From the NCBI RefSeq assembly GCF_009848505.1, contig NZ_WWDL01000001.1, forward strand, positions 405,249 to 469,248: a stretch of 64,000 nucleotides of DNA. Direction: 5' to 3'. This DNA comes from Muricoccus harenae (GTDB taxonomy: Bacteria; Pseudomonadota; Alphaproteobacteria; Acetobacterales; Acetobacteraceae). Shown here piece by piece: positions 7,999 to 17,411 of this stretch (its first letter is position 1; the number at the start of each line of letters is the position of its first letter). The notes beneath the pieces are model-generated. The model was not told the origin of the DNA. It ran no database searches and was given only the letters and a program-made list of their open reading frames with translations. The translations under genes and the position numbers were made by a program.

Positions 7999-9369
7999 TT
8001 ATCCTGGTCCTGCCGCGGCCCCGGTCCCGGAGGGGGACAGCGAGAAAGCGGGCAGGAGAGTCTCGATCGCGACGGCCATCCGTTCGGGCAGGGCCCCGGC
8101 ATCCGCCGCGATCCGGGCGGCGGCTGAGGTCATGGACCGGGCCCGGAGCGGATCGGTTAGCACGAGCGCCGCCGCCTCGGCCAGCGCGGCGGAATCCGCC
8201 ACCCGCAGGGCGGCTCCGGCCCCGAGCAGCCGGTCGGCGATGGCGGTGAAGTTGGCAGTGTGGGGCCCCAGCAGGATGGGGCAGCCGAGCCGGGCCGCTT
8301 CCAGGGGGTTCTGCCCGCCATGGGGAATGAGGGATCCGCCAATCAGCGCCGCTCCGGCGACACGGTAGAGCAGGCCGAGCTCGCCGAGGGTGTCGGCAAC
8401 ATAGATCGCGGTGCCGGGCGTCGGCAGCGCGCCGCCAGACCGCAGCACGAGGGGCGGTGGGCCCTCGTCTGCGGCCAGGAGGGAAGCCAATTCCCGCGCC
8501 AGGGCCGGACCGCGCTCCGGGTGCCGCGGGGCGACGATGGTCAGCAGATCTGGCAGGCGCGCGCGCAACAGCCCATGGGCCTCGGCAATCTGAGCCTCCT
8601 CGCCCGGATGCGTGCTGGCGGCCAGCAGCACGGGGCGGGCGCCGATGGCCCTGCGCAGGGCGGCGAGGGCGGGTTCGGGCGCGGGCAGGGGGCGGGCGGC
8701 GAATTTCAGGTTACCCCAGGCGCGGGCGGATTCGGCCCCCAGCGCACGCAGGCGTGCCGCATCCAGCTCCGTCTGCGCGATCACCAGCCGGAAGGCGCCG
8801 AAGAGCCGCCTTGCCATCCCCGGCATCCGACCCCAGCCCTTCGCGGAGCGGGCGGAGACCCGTGCATTCACCAGCGCCATCGGCACGCCCCGCGCTGCGG
8901 CGGCAAGGATGAGGTTCGGCCAGATCTCGCTCTCGATGAACACCGCGGCATCTGGTCGCCAGCCATCGAGGAAGCGGGCGACATGCCCCGGCACGTCCAG
9001 CGGCGCGAAGCGGTGCTGCACCCGGGCGGCCAGGGAGGGCGGCAGGCGCTCCTCCAGCAGCCGCGCGGCGGTGACGGTGCCGGTGGTGACCAGGAAGTGC
9101 AGGGCCGGGCGTGTGGCGGCCAGCGCCTCGATCAGCGGCAGGGCCGACTGGCTTTCGCCCACGCTGGCGCCATGCAACCAGAGGAGCGGCCCGGCCGGGC
9201 GGTCCGCCCCCTCGCCACGGCGCTCGCGCAGTCGTGCGGGATCCTCCTTGCCGCGGCGCGCCCGACGCGTGAGCCAGAGCGGCATGAGGGGGGCTGCGGC
9301 CGTGGTCGCGGCGCGCCAGGCCAGGAGCGGTAGCGCGGCGCACCAGCCCGGTTCGGGGGGCGTGCTCAA
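7999..9369 (-). CDS. waaA: 3-deoxy-D-manno-octulosonic acid transferase (Kdo transferase)
   Basis: WaaA transfers Kdo from CMP-Kdo to lipid IVA, starting the LPS inner core. The 456-residue GT-B enzyme shows the conserved LLWLHGASVGES near the N-terminus, FIESEIWPN in the middle and GGSLIPHGGQNPLEAA in the C-terminal domain. It has a longer N-terminus than E. coli WaaA. The start appears to be a TTG at 9369: an in-frame TAG lies just upstream and no other start precedes the conserved region. It leads a waaA-lpxK pair. Confidence 0.94.
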   Translation of the reverse strand: MSTPPEPGWCAALPLLAWRAATTAAAPLMPLWLTRRARRGKEDPARLRERRGEGADRPAGPLLWLHGASVGESQSALPLIEALAATRPALHFLVTTGTVTAARLLEERLPPSLAARVQHRFAPLDVPGHVARFLDGWRPDAAVFIESEIWPNLILAAAARGVPMALVNARVSARSAKGWGRMPGMARRLFGAFRLVIAQTELDAARLRALGAESARAWGNLKFAARPLPAPEPALAALRRAIGARPVLLAASTHPGEEAQIAEAHGLLRARLPDLLTIVAPRHPERGPALARELASLLAADEGPPPLVLRSGGALPTPGTAIYVADTLGELGLLYRVAGAALIGGSLIPHGGQNPLEAARLGCPILLGPHTANFTAIADRLLGAGAALRVADSAALAEAAALVLTDPLRARSMTSAAARIAADAGALPERMAVAIETLLPAFSLSPSGTGAAAGPG

Positions 9370-9563
9370 GCCGCTCTAGCCAGGGAGGTGGTGGAGGCGC
9401 CTTCTTCAATGCGCCGGCGTGAAGGAAATGCCTGGGGGCCAGGCTGCGCGGGCCTGGGGCAGGAGGGGGCGGTCAGCCGCCGGAGCATGGGAAGCGTGCC
9501 ATGGGATGCGGCGGCCCTAACACGGGTCCGCCTGCAGGTCACGGGCACGGCCCATGGGCAGGG

Positions 9564-9989
9564 CTACAGCAGCCCGAGAATGGCCAGCTCTCGGCGCAGC
9601 TTCGGGGGCAGGGCCTCGATGCCTTCTGCCACTGCCTCGCCAGCCGCCAGGTCGGGCGGCGCGGACTCCGCCGTGAGGTAGCGCCAGCCCTGGAAGGGCT
9701 TCATCGGTCGGGGATGCACCGGCACCAGCCCAGGCTCGAGGATGATGGCCGTGGCCGCCGTGCCGTCGGCACGCTTCACCGGCTCGAGCGCCAGGATCCG
9801 TTGGCGCACGCTGAGGATCCCCGCCACCACCCAGTAGAGCGAGCCGCCCTGCAGGATCTCCGGCGCCCGGCGCGGCGTCATGCGGGTAACATGGCGCAGG
9901 CCTTCGGCGCTCGCCGCGCGGGCCGCCTGCGCGCGGGCCATCGCGGCCACGTCCTTCGGCCCCACGGCCAGCTTGATGATGTGCAGCAC
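9564..9989 (-). CDS. DUF1489 family protein
   Basis: This 141-residue cytosolic protein matches the DUF1489 family in length and pattern: an N-terminal [10 protein letters not shown] segment, then GSLYWVVAG, a conserved RQRI, and [15 protein letters not shown] towards the C-terminus. The family is widespread in alphaproteobacteria and has no known function. It is separated from waaA by about 190 bases in which I see no gene. It is divergent from the chemoreceptor gene to the right, with 130 bases between them for both promoters. Confidence 0.85.
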   Translation of the reverse strand: MLHIIKLAVGPKDVAAMARAQAARAASAEGLRHVTRMTPRRAPEILQGGSLYWVVAGILSVRQRILALEPVKRADGTAATAIILEPGLVPVHPRPMKPFQGWRYLTAESAPPDLAAGEAVAEGIEALPPKLRRELAILGLL

Positions 9990-10120
9990 GCCAGGCGATC
10001 TGCGCTCTCAGCGGGCGCCGTGCAAGGCGCGATGCCGCAGCCGGAGCCCGTGCTTATCGGTCGGTTAGGGAATCGCCACGCAGACTGGGGGCCGTTCAGT
10101 TGAAGGGGCGGTCCAAGGCC

Positions 10121-12436
10121 ATGCGCGCGTTCCAGAACCTATCCGTCGCCCGGAAGCTCGGCGCCACCGCCGGGCTGGCGATGCTTCTCCTCACCGGGCT
10201 TGTCGGCCTCGTCTGGTCCGAGCTGCAGGCGGTGGCCCAGCAGCAGGAGAACCTGCGCGGCGCGGCCCGGGTGCTGGCCCTGGTGGAGCGTGCGGGCGCC
10301 CGCGCGGCCCAGGCACCGGTGGCGGAGGCCGATCTGAACACCGCCCAGGACCTGCAGGCGGCCCAGGGTGCCGCCGCGAAGGCGCGCGAGGCCCTGGCGG
10401 CCGCCCGGACCCTGGCCGAGGAGGCCGCCTCGGCCACCACGCTCCCCGCGGCGCGCGATGCGGCGCGCGCCGCCATCCCCGCGACGGGCGGCTACGAGGC
10501 CGCGATAGGTCGGATGCTAGAGGCCCGCTCCCGCATGATCGAGGCGCGGGACGACAAGCTCTATCGCCTCAACTCCGAGTTCGACCAGGGCATGGAAGCC
10601 GTGCTGGGGGCACTGGAGTTCGAGGTGCCCGATCGTGCCCAGGTGGATGAGGTGCGTAGCCGCGTCATGGCCTTCAGCAATGCCGCGAACGAGGTGCGGC
10701 TGGCGATCCAGCGCTTCCTGATCACGGGCGAGGAGGCGCAGGCGCGCCGGGTGCGCCGCGCCATCGCGCAGCAGCGCGTGCATCTCCGTGGCGTGCTGTC
10801 CTACGCCCTGTCGGACCGGCTCAAGGATGACGTGAACCGGATCGGCGTGCTGGCAACGGGGCTGGCCGAGGCGTCGGAGACGATCCTGGCCACGATCGCC
10901 GATCTGGCGACGATCCGCCGGGAGCAGGCCGAGCCCGGCGCGGCCGCGGTGCGGGCCGCGCTGAGCGATGCCACCCGCATCCTGCGCGATGATGAGGTGG
11001 CGCAGCGCGACGCCATGGATGGAGCGCTGGCGGATGTGGAGGACTTCACCCTCTGGATCGGCGGCGCGGTGGCGCTGATCCTGCTCGCCTCCTCCTGGGC
11101 CAGTGCGCGGGCCATCGGCGGGCCGCTGCGCCGCGCCGCGGGTCGGGTGTGGGCGATTGCGGCAGGCGATACCTCGCCAGGTGGCGCGGCCGAGATGGCG
11201 GATCGCGCGCGGCGGGACGAGATCGGCCGGATCGCTGCGGCGCTGGAGGATCTCCGCGGCACGGTGGGGCGCGCCTTCGGCCAAGCGCAGATGATCGAGC
11301 AGATGCCGCTGGGGCTGATGGCGGCCGACCCCTCCCTTCGCGTGACCCATACGAATGCGGAGATGGGCGCGGTGCTCGCCCGGCTGGGTGTGGACGGACC
11401 GGTGCTGGGCCTGACGCTGGACGAGCTGCCCCTGGAGGGGCTCGCCGGGCTGCGCGCCACCCTCTCCGACCCCGCTTCCCTGCCGCACCGCATTCGCTTG
11501 CCGATCGGCGCGGAGGTGGTGGACCTGCAGGCTTCCGCCATCACCGACGGCACCGGGGCCTATGCCGGGCCGATGCTGACCTGGCGCCTGGCGACGGAGG
11601 AGGCGCGGCTGGCCGATACCTTCGAGGAGGAGGTGGGTGCCGTGGTGGAGAACCTGGCCGGGCAGGTGGAGCAGCTGCGCCGTGCCGCGGGCGAGGTGCA
11701 TGGCACTGCCGATCGCTCCGGCCGGGAGGCAGGGCAGGTGGCCGAGGCCGCTGCCCGCGCCAGCGGCGAGGTGGGCGCGGTCGCCGCTGCCGCAGAGGAA
11801 ATGGCGGCCTCGATCACCGAGATCACCCGGCGCGTGGCCGAAGCGGCCGAGGTGGCGGCCCAGGCCGTGTCCGAGGCGCGGGCGACGGATGGCACGGTGC
11901 GCGGCCTGTCCGACAGCGCGGCCCGGATTGGCGACGTGGTGCGGCTGATCGGCGGCATCGCCGGCCAGACCAACCTGCTTGCCCTGAACGCCACCATCGA
12001 GGCGGCACGGGCCGGGGAGGCCGGGCGCGGCTTCGCGGTGGTGGCCAGCGAGGTGAAGACCCTGGCTGCCCAGACCGCCAAGGCGACGGAGGAGATCTCC
12101 ACCCAGATCCAGCAGATGCAGGCGGCGACGAGCGGTGCGGTGGAGGCGATTCGCGGCATCGGGGCGACGGTCGAGCGCACCAGCGGCATCGCCACCGCCA
12201 TCGCCGCCGCGGTAGAAGAGCAGGGGGCGACGACGCGGGAAATTGCTCGCAGCGCCGCCCAGGTGGCCGGGGGCACGGATACGGTGAACCAGGCGATCGC
12301 CGGGATCCGCGCCGCCGCCGAGGAGACCGGGGAGGCTGCTGGCGGCATGCTGGCTGCCACCGAGGCGCTGGCCGGGCAGACCACCATCCTGCGGGAAAAG
12401 TCGGCCGGGTTCCTGCGGGCAGTGCGCGCCGCCTGA
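10121..12436 (+). CDS. Methyl-accepting chemotaxis protein with HAMP and PAS-like region
   Basis: This is a 771-residue transmembrane chemoreceptor. A first helix (about 13-32) is followed by a long, Ala-rich, probably helical periplasmic region (about 33-310), a second helix (about 312-332), a HAMP region, a PAS-like segment (about 390-500, containing [20 protein letters not shown]) and a C-terminal signalling domain. The conserved tip [20 protein letters not shown] lies around residue 617. The TTG at 10100 is in frame, but the ATG at 10121 starts the typical receptor N-terminus. The ligand is unknown. It is distant from the che operon at 49-57.7 kb. Confidence 0.93.
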   Translation: MRAFQNLSVARKLGATAGLAMLLLTGLVGLVWSELQAVAQQQENLRGAARVLALVERAGARAAQAPVAEADLNTAQDLQAAQGAAAKAREALAAARTLAEEAASATTLPAARDAARAAIPATGGYEAAIGRMLEARSRMIEARDDKLYRLNSEFDQGMEAVLGALEFEVPDRAQVDEVRSRVMAFSNAANEVRLAIQRFLITGEEAQARRVRRAIAQQRVHLRGVLSYALSDRLKDDVNRIGVLATGLAEASETILATIADLATIRREQAEPGAAAVRAALSDATRILRDDEVAQRDAMDGALADVEDFTLWIGGAVALILLASSWASARAIGGPLRRAAGRVWAIAAGDTSPGGAAEMADRARRDEIGRIAAALEDLRGTVGRAFGQAQMIEQMPLGLMAADPSLRVTHTNAEMGAVLARLGVDGPVLGLTLDELPLEGLAGLRATLSDPASLPHRIRLPIGAEVVDLQASAITDGTGAYAGPMLTWRLATEEARLADTFEEEVGAVVENLAGQVEQLRRAAGEVHGTADRSGREAGQVAEAAARASGEVGAVAAAAEEMAASITEITRRVAEAAEVAAQAVSEARATDGTVRGLSDSAARIGDVVRLIGGIAGQTNLLALNATIEAARAGEAGRGFAVVASEVKTLAAQTAKATEEISTQIQQMQAATSGAVEAIRGIGATVERTSGIATAIAAAVEEQGATTREIARSAAQVAGGTDTVNQAIAGIRAAAEETGEAAGGMLAATEALAGQTTILREKSAGFLRAVRAA

Positions 12437-12443
12437 GGGGATC

Positions 12444-12471
12444 GCCCCCCCGCCGCTTGCGCAAAGGGGGC
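12444..12471 (+). terminator. Possible terminator hairpin after the chemoreceptor gene
   Basis: A GCCCCC arm (12444-12449) can pair with GGGGGC (12466-12471) around a 16-base loop, 8 bases after the receptor stop. There is no T-run behind it, so it is only a weak candidate. Confidence 0.3.
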
Positions 12472-12532
12472 GCCCCACCCTATCTGCGGCCCGCCGTTCC
12501 CGGCGGAGGGTGCCGGCGGGAGGGTTTTGTTG

Positions 12533-13537
12533 ATGGCTTATCGGATTGCGGTTGCCGGCGCTGGCAGTCAGCTCGGGCGCGAGATCATCAAGACGCTGGC
12601 GGAGCGAAGCTTTCCGGCCTCCTCCGTTGTCGCCCTGGCTACTGGCCGCGCGGTCGGGGGCAATCTCTCCTATGGGGAGCAGGACCTCAAGGTGCAGGCG
12701 GTGGAGCGGCACGACTGGTCCGAGACGGACCTGGCCTTCCTCGCTCCCGGCACGCCTGCCCCGGCCTCCCTGTCCCGCAAGGTGACCGGCGCCGGATGCG
12801 TGGTGATCGACGTGACCGGATCGGGCGATCCCGATGCCCCGGTGGTGGTGCCGGAAGTGAATCCAGGTGTCCTCGCCTCGAATCCGCGCGCCGTCGCCTC
12901 CCCGGCGGCCGGTGCGATCCTGCTGGCCATGGTGCTGCATCCGCTGCAGGCCCAGGGCAAGCTGCTGCGGGTGGTGGTGACCTCCCTCCAGCCCGTCTCC
13001 GGCGCAGGGCGGGATGCGATGGACGAGCTGTTCAGCCAGACCCGGGGCGTTTTCGTGAATGACACGGCCACGCCCGAGCAGTTCACGAAGCCTATCGCCT
13101 TCAACCTGATCCCTCATATCGGCGGCTTCGGCGAGGCCGGGGTGACGGAGGAGGAGGAAGCGATCGCCGAGGATTCGGCGCGCCTGCTGGGTGGCGTGGC
13201 GGTGGCGGCGACCTGCGTGCGGGTGCCGGTTTTCATCGGTCAGGCCCTTGCGATCCATGCCGCCTTCGACCAGCCGGTGGATGAGGCGGAGGCGCGGGAG
13301 GCCATCCGCGCCGCGCCGGGGCTGACCCTGCTCGATCGCCGGGACGATGGCGGCTATGTCACCCCACTGGAGACCGCGGGGGAGGATCCCGTCTTCGTCT
13401 CCCGTCTGCGGGTGGATCCGACCGTGCCGAACGGACTCGCCCTGTGGTGCGCGGGGGATAACCTGCGCAAGGGCGGGGCGCTGAACGCCGTACAGATCGC
13501 CGAGGAGATGCTGCGGCGGGGCGTCCTGGACATCTGA
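12533..13537 (+). CDS. Aspartate-semialdehyde dehydrogenase homologue, apparently without catalytic Cys and His
   Basis: Over its 334 residues the protein aligns with alphaproteobacterial Asd, which reduces aspartyl phosphate for Lys/Met/Thr synthesis. Family landmarks are clear: SVSGAG-like PVSGAGRDAMDELFSQT, FTKPIAFNLIPHI, and GDNLRKGGALNAVQIAE at the end. Where Asd has the nucleophile motif NPNCST, this protein has NPRAVA (residues 117-122), so the Cys is Ala120. The substrate-binding Arg is kept (R230 in CVRVPVF), but the acid-base His seven residues later is Gln237. I expect a pseudoenzyme or a changed activity. The ATG at 12533 follows two in-frame TTG codons. Confidence 0.85.
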   Translation: MAYRIAVAGAGSQLGREIIKTLAERSFPASSVVALATGRAVGGNLSYGEQDLKVQAVERHDWSETDLAFLAPGTPAPASLSRKVTGAGCVVIDVTGSGDPDAPVVVPEVNPGVLASNPRAVASPAAGAILLAMVLHPLQAQGKLLRVVVTSLQPVSGAGRDAMDELFSQTRGVFVNDTATPEQFTKPIAFNLIPHIGGFGEAGVTEEEEAIAEDSARLLGGVAVAATCVRVPVFIGQALAIHAAFDQPVDEAEAREAIRAAPGLTLLDRRDDGGYVTPLETAGEDPVFVSRLRVDPTVPNGLALWCAGDNLRKGGALNAVQIAEEMLRRGVLDI

Positions 13538-13626
13538 GGGTGCCAAGAAGGGTGCGGTTACAAGGGCCTGCAGCGCTTGCGGGCCATCTACTTGCGAGCG
13601 CTTCGCAACACTTTGATTTCGTGCGA

Positions 13627-13654
13627 TTGACGCTTTGACGTACCGCACCATAAA
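13627..13654 (+). promoter_or_regulatory. Sigma-70-type promoter for sdhCDAB
   Basis: TTGACG (13627-13632) and CATAAA (13649-13654) are separated by 16 bases, about 57 bases upstream of the sdhC ATG. The sequence around it is less GC-rich than its surroundings. Read directly from sequence; start site not known. Confidence 0.55.
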
Positions 13655-13710
13655 AGCCCCGCAGCCGTCCGCGGACCTGTCACGCGCCCGGCGAGAATAC
13701 AGGACGCCGC

Positions 13711-14160
13711 ATGGCCAATTCCCACGACGCGCGAGAGGCGACCATGATCGGCCGCCGCACGGACGGCACGATCGTCCGCCGGCCGCTCTCCCCGCATCTG
13801 CAGGTCTACGACATGATGCAGATGACGAGTGCGCTTTCCATCATGCACCGTATCACCGGCAGTGCCTGGGCGATCGGGCTCATCTTCTTCGTCTGGTTCC
13901 TGGCGGCCGCAGCCTCGGGGCCTGATGCCTATGCCGGCGTGCAGTGGTTCATGGGCAGCTTCATCGGCGTGATCATGCTGTTCGGCATCACGGCGGTGGC
14001 CTGGTACCACACGCTGGCCGGGGTGCGGCACCTGGTCTGGGATGCGGGCTATGGCTACGACATCCCGACGACCTACCGCACCGGCTGGGCGGTGATCATC
14101 GGCACGGGCGTGATGACGGTCCTGACCTGGATCGTGGCCATCATCGCCTGGGCTTCGTGA
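13711..14160 (+). CDS. sdhC: Succinate dehydrogenase cytochrome b556 subunit
   Basis: SdhC is one of two membrane anchors of succinate dehydrogenase (complex II), binding heme b and ubiquinone. The 149-residue protein has the signature RPLSPHLQVY then SIMHRITG, with the Ser and Arg near the quinone site, three transmembrane helices, and HTLAGVRHLVWD carrying the heme-ligand His. The ATG at 13711 has a weak AGGA upstream; a second ATG at 13744 is possible. It opens the sdhCDAB operon, 10 bases before sdhD. Confidence 0.94.
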   Translation: MANSHDAREATMIGRRTDGTIVRRPLSPHLQVYDMMQMTSALSIMHRITGSAWAIGLIFFVWFLAAAASGPDAYAGVQWFMGSFIGVIMLFGITAVAWYHTLAGVRHLVWDAGYGYDIPTTYRTGWAVIIGTGVMTVLTWIVAIIAWAS

Positions 14161-14170
14161 GGAGGCACGC

Positions 14171-14560
14171 ATGACCGAGCATCAATCCCGCCTCCAGACC
14201 CCGTTGGGCCGCGTGCGCGGCGCCGGCTCTGCCAAGGGCGGCACGCATCACTGGTGGATGCAGCGCGTCACCTCCCTGTCGCTGCTGCCCCTGATGATCT
14301 GGTTCGCCTTTTCCATCGCCGCCAAGGCCGGCGCGCCCTGGGAAGTAATGGCCGAATGGATCGGCCGGCCGGTGAACGCCGTTCTGCTGATCGTGCTGAT
14401 CGCGGTGGGCTTCTACCACACGGCCAGCGGCCTGCAGGTGGTGGTGGAGGACTATGTCCGCCCCGAACGCGCGGTCATGCTGTCGAACCTGGCGATCAAG
14501 GCGGTCTGCGTGCTGCTGGGCCTGCTGGCGGCGCTTTCCGTCCTCCGGTTGGCCATCTGA
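14171..14560 (+). CDS. sdhD: Succinate dehydrogenase membrane anchor subunit
   Basis: SdhD is the second hydrophobic anchor of complex II. The 129-residue protein has three predicted helices. The GTHHWWMQRVTSLSLLPL segment at its N-terminal side and the FYHTASGLQVVVEDYV segment with the heme-ligand His are typical of alphaproteobacterial SdhD. It is preceded by GAGGAGGCACGC-type ribosome-binding sequence and lies directly between sdhC and sdhA, with a 142-base gap before sdhA in which I see no gene. Confidence 0.93.
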   Translation: MTEHQSRLQTPLGRVRGAGSAKGGTHHWWMQRVTSLSLLPLMIWFAFSIAAKAGAPWEVMAEWIGRPVNAVLLIVLIAVGFYHTASGLQVVVEDYVRPERAVMLSNLAIKAVCVLLGLLAALSVLRLAI

Positions 14561-14702
14561 TGCGCCTCGCGCGGCATTCCCTGTCCGGCCGCGCGAAGGC
14601 TCCCCATATCCAGGTCGGGCGCCCGTGCGTCCGGCTTCCGCGCCCTGAGGGGCGTGACGAGACACGCGCCGGATGCGGCGCCAAGACTGACGAGAGCCCG
14701 CG

Positions 14703-16529
14703 ATGAACGCCATTAGCCAGCCGCCGCGCCCCGGGATCAACGGCGGCGCCTATCGAATCGTGGACCACACCTATGACGTGGTCGTGGTCGGTGCCGGTGG
14801 CGCGGGCCTGCGCGCGACCTTCGGCATGGGGGCCGCGGGCCTCAAGACCGCCTGCATCACCAAGGTCTTCCCCACCCGCTCCCACACCGTGGCGGCGCAG
14901 GGCGGGGTCGGTGCCTCGCTCGGCAATATGGGCGAGGATGACTGGCGCTGGCACATGTACGATACTGTGAAGGGGTCGGACTGGCTCGGCGACCAGGACG
15001 CCATTGAATACATGTGCCGCGAGGCCGTGCCGGCGATCATCGAGCTGGAGCATTACGGCGTGCCGTTCTCCCGCACCGAGGACGGCAAGATCTACCAGCG
15101 CCCCTTCGGCGGCCACATGCAGCATTACGGTAAGACGCCGGCGATGCGCGCCTGCGCCGCGGCCGACCGCACGGGCCATGCGATCCTGCACACGCTGTAC
15201 CAGCAGTCGCTGAAGCATAACTGCGAGTTCTTCGTCGAATACATCGCCCTCGACCTGATCATGGACGAGGAAGGCGCCTGCCGCGGCGTGATGGCCTGGA
15301 ACCTCGAGGACGGCACGATCCACCGCTTCCGGGCCCAGACCACGGTGATGGCGACGGGCGGCTATGGCCGCGCCTATTTCTCCTGCACCTCCGCGCATAC
15401 CTGCACGGGCGATGGTGGCGGCATGGTGCTGCGCGCCGGCCTGCCGCTGCAGGACAACGAGTTCGTGCAGTTCCACCCGACCGGCATCTACGGCTCCGGC
15501 TGCCTCGTCACCGAGGGGGCGCGCGGCGAGGGCGGCTACCTCACCAATTCCGAGGGCGAGCGCTTCATGGAGCGCTATGCGCCGACGGCGAAGGACCTCG
15601 CGTCCCGCGACGTCGTCTCCCGCGCCATGTCGATGGAGATCCGCGAGGGCCGCGGCGTCGGCCCGGAGAAGGATCACATCCACCTGCATCTTGAGCATCT
15701 CGGCGCCGAGCTGCTGCATGAGCGCCTGCCCGGCATTTCCGAGACGGCGAAGATCTTCGCCGGAGTGGATGTGACGAAGGAGCCGATCCCGATGCTCCCG
15801 ACCGTCCATTACAATATGGGCGGCATCCCCACGAACATCCATTGCGAGGTGCTGCGCCCGACCGCGACCGATCAGGACGCGACGGTGCCCGGGCTGATGG
15901 CAGTGGGCGAGGCGGCCTGCGTCTCGGTGCATGGTGCGAACCGCCTCGGCACCAACTCCCTGCTCGACCTCGTGGTGTTCGGCCGCGCGGCCGCGCTGCG
16001 CGCCAAGGACACGATCCGCCCTGGTGCCACCCAGGCGCCGCTGCCGGAGGGCGCGGGCGAGAACGCGCTCGCTCGCCTCGACAAGGTCCGCTACGCGAAG
16101 GGCGGCACCCCGGTCGCCGAGCTGCGCCTGCAGATGCAGCGCACGATGCAGGCCCATGCCGCAGTGTTCCGCACTTCCGACCTGCTGAAGGAAGGCGTCG
16201 ACAAGATGGCGGTCGTGGCCCAGGGCTATGACGACATCCGCATCGCCGACCGCAGCCTGATCTGGAACAGCGACCTAGTGGAAGCGATGGAGCTGGACAA
16301 CCTGATCGGCAATGCGCTGACCACGGTTGTGGGCGCCGAGGCCCGGCACGAGTCCCGCGGCGCCCATGCGCATGAGGACTTCCCTGAGCGCGACGACCAG
16401 AACTGGATGAAGCACACCCTCGCCTGGGTGAACGACAAGTATCAGGTGCGGCTCGACTACCGCGACGTGAAGATGCGGACCCTCACCAACGAGGTTCAGG
16501 TCTTCCCGCCCAAGGCACGCGTTTACTAG
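14703..16529 (+). CDS. sdhA: Succinate dehydrogenase flavoprotein subunit
   Basis: SdhA oxidizes succinate to fumarate and carries covalently bound FAD. The 608-residue protein shows the dinucleotide motif [11 protein letters not shown] near residues 24-34, the FAD-attachment region [10 protein letters not shown], the HPTGI active-site region and the C-terminal ELDNLIGNA segment. Length is normal. The TAG stop is formed inside a palindromic element (16526-16598) that separates it from sdhB. Confidence 0.98.
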   Translation: MNAISQPPRPGINGGAYRIVDHTYDVVVVGAGGAGLRATFGMGAAGLKTACITKVFPTRSHTVAAQGGVGASLGNMGEDDWRWHMYDTVKGSDWLGDQDAIEYMCREAVPAIIELEHYGVPFSRTEDGKIYQRPFGGHMQHYGKTPAMRACAAADRTGHAILHTLYQQSLKHNCEFFVEYIALDLIMDEEGACRGVMAWNLEDGTIHRFRAQTTVMATGGYGRAYFSCTSAHTCTGDGGGMVLRAGLPLQDNEFVQFHPTGIYGSGCLVTEGARGEGGYLTNSEGERFMERYAPTAKDLASRDVVSRAMSMEIREGRGVGPEKDHIHLHLEHLGAELLHERLPGISETAKIFAGVDVTKEPIPMLPTVHYNMGGIPTNIHCEVLRPTATDQDATVPGLMAVGEAACVSVHGANRLGTNSLLDLVVFGRAAALRAKDTIRPGATQAPLPEGAGENALARLDKVRYAKGGTPVAELRLQMQRTMQAHAAVFRTSDLLKEGVDKMAVVAQGYDDIRIADRSLIWNSDLVEAMELDNLIGNALTTVVGAEARHESRGAHAHEDFPERDDQNWMKHTLAWVNDKYQVRLDYRDVKMRTLTNEVQVFPPKARVY

Positions 16530-16598
16530 AGCATGGCACACCATGCTCTAGCCCTTTGTTGGATCGCGCGATCCACGCCTGCGACGATCGCGCTCTAG
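16526..16598. repeat. 73-bp palindromic element between sdhA and sdhB
   Basis: The element begins with CTAGAGCATGG-CACA-CCATGCTCTAG (16526-16551), an 11-bp perfect stem with a 4-base loop. It continues with a perfect 14-bp palindrome GGATCGCGCGATCC (16561-16574) and ends in GCTCTAG (16592-16598), the reverse complement of its first seven bases. The sdhA stop codon TAG (16527-16529) lies inside it. It looks like an inserted extragenic palindromic unit; no second full copy was seen in this window. Confidence 0.7.
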
Positions 16599-16612
16599 GA
16601 AGCCCGGAACCC

Positions 16613-17395
16613 ATGGCGACCTTTACCCTTCCGAAGAACTCCACCGTCCAGCCCGGCCAGACCTACAAGGCCGAGGCCGGGGCGACGAACGTGCGCTCCT
16701 TCAAGATCTACCGCTGGGATCCGGATACGGGCGAGAACCCGCGGATGGACACTTACGAGATCGATCTCGACAAGTGCGGGCCGATGGTCCTGGACGCGCT
16801 AATCAAGATCAAGAACGAGACGGACTCGACCCTCACCTTCCGTCGTTCCTGCCGCGAGGGCATCTGCGGCTCCTGCGCGATGAACATCGACGGGCTGAAC
16901 ACCCTCGCCTGCCTCAAGCCGATCGAGGACGTGACGGGCGCGGTGCGGATCAACCCGCTGCCGCATATGCCGGTGGTGAAGGACCTGGTGCCGGATCTGT
17001 CGCAGATCTACGCCCAGCTCACCTCCATCCAGCCCTGGCTGAAGGCCGACACCGCCCCGCCGCCGGACAGCGAGCGCCTGCAGTCCAAGGAGGAGCGCGC
17101 CAAGCTCGATGGGCTCTGGGAGTGCATCCTGTGCTTCTGCTGCTCTACCGCCTGCCCCTCCTACTGGTGGAACGGCGACCGTTATCTCGGCCCGGCCGTG
17201 CTCCTGCAGGCTTATCGCTGGATCGCTGACAGCCGCGACGAGTATCAGGGCGAGCGCCTGGACCAGCTCCAGGATCCGTTCCGCCTCTATCGCTGCCACA
17301 CGATCATGAACTGCGCCCGGACCTGCCCGAAGGGGCTGAACCCGGCCCAGGCCATCGGCGAGATCAAGGTGCTGCTGGCCGAGCGCGAGGGCTGA
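16613..17395 (+). CDS. sdhB: Succinate dehydrogenase iron-sulfur subunit
   Basis: SdhB passes electrons from FAD to ubiquinone through three iron-sulfur clusters. The 260-residue protein shows the 2Fe-2S region [15 protein letters not shown]...LAC, then [16 protein letters not shown] and [17 protein letters not shown] for the 4Fe-4S and 3Fe-4S clusters. The frame is open upstream, but ATG 16613 gives the standard start. It is 83 bases after sdhA because of the palindromic element, which might lower sdhB transcript level or stability. Confidence 0.98.
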   Translation: MATFTLPKNSTVQPGQTYKAEAGATNVRSFKIYRWDPDTGENPRMDTYEIDLDKCGPMVLDALIKIKNETDSTLTFRRSCREGICGSCAMNIDGLNTLACLKPIEDVTGAVRINPLPHMPVVKDLVPDLSQIYAQLTSIQPWLKADTAPPPDSERLQSKEERAKLDGLWECILCFCCSTACPSYWWNGDRYLGPAVLLQAYRWIADSRDEYQGERLDQLQDPFRLYRCHTIMNCARTCPKGLNPAQAIGEIKVLLAEREG

Positions 17396-17411
17396 CCAGC
17401 CCTCCTCTCGC

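Noticed and set aside
10517..13651. Very long minus-strand open frame (over 1000 codons)
   Set aside because: It lies entirely opposite the chemoreceptor and Asd-like genes, is rich in His, Arg and Gly as expected for an antisense shadow of GC-rich codons, and has no recognisable domain.
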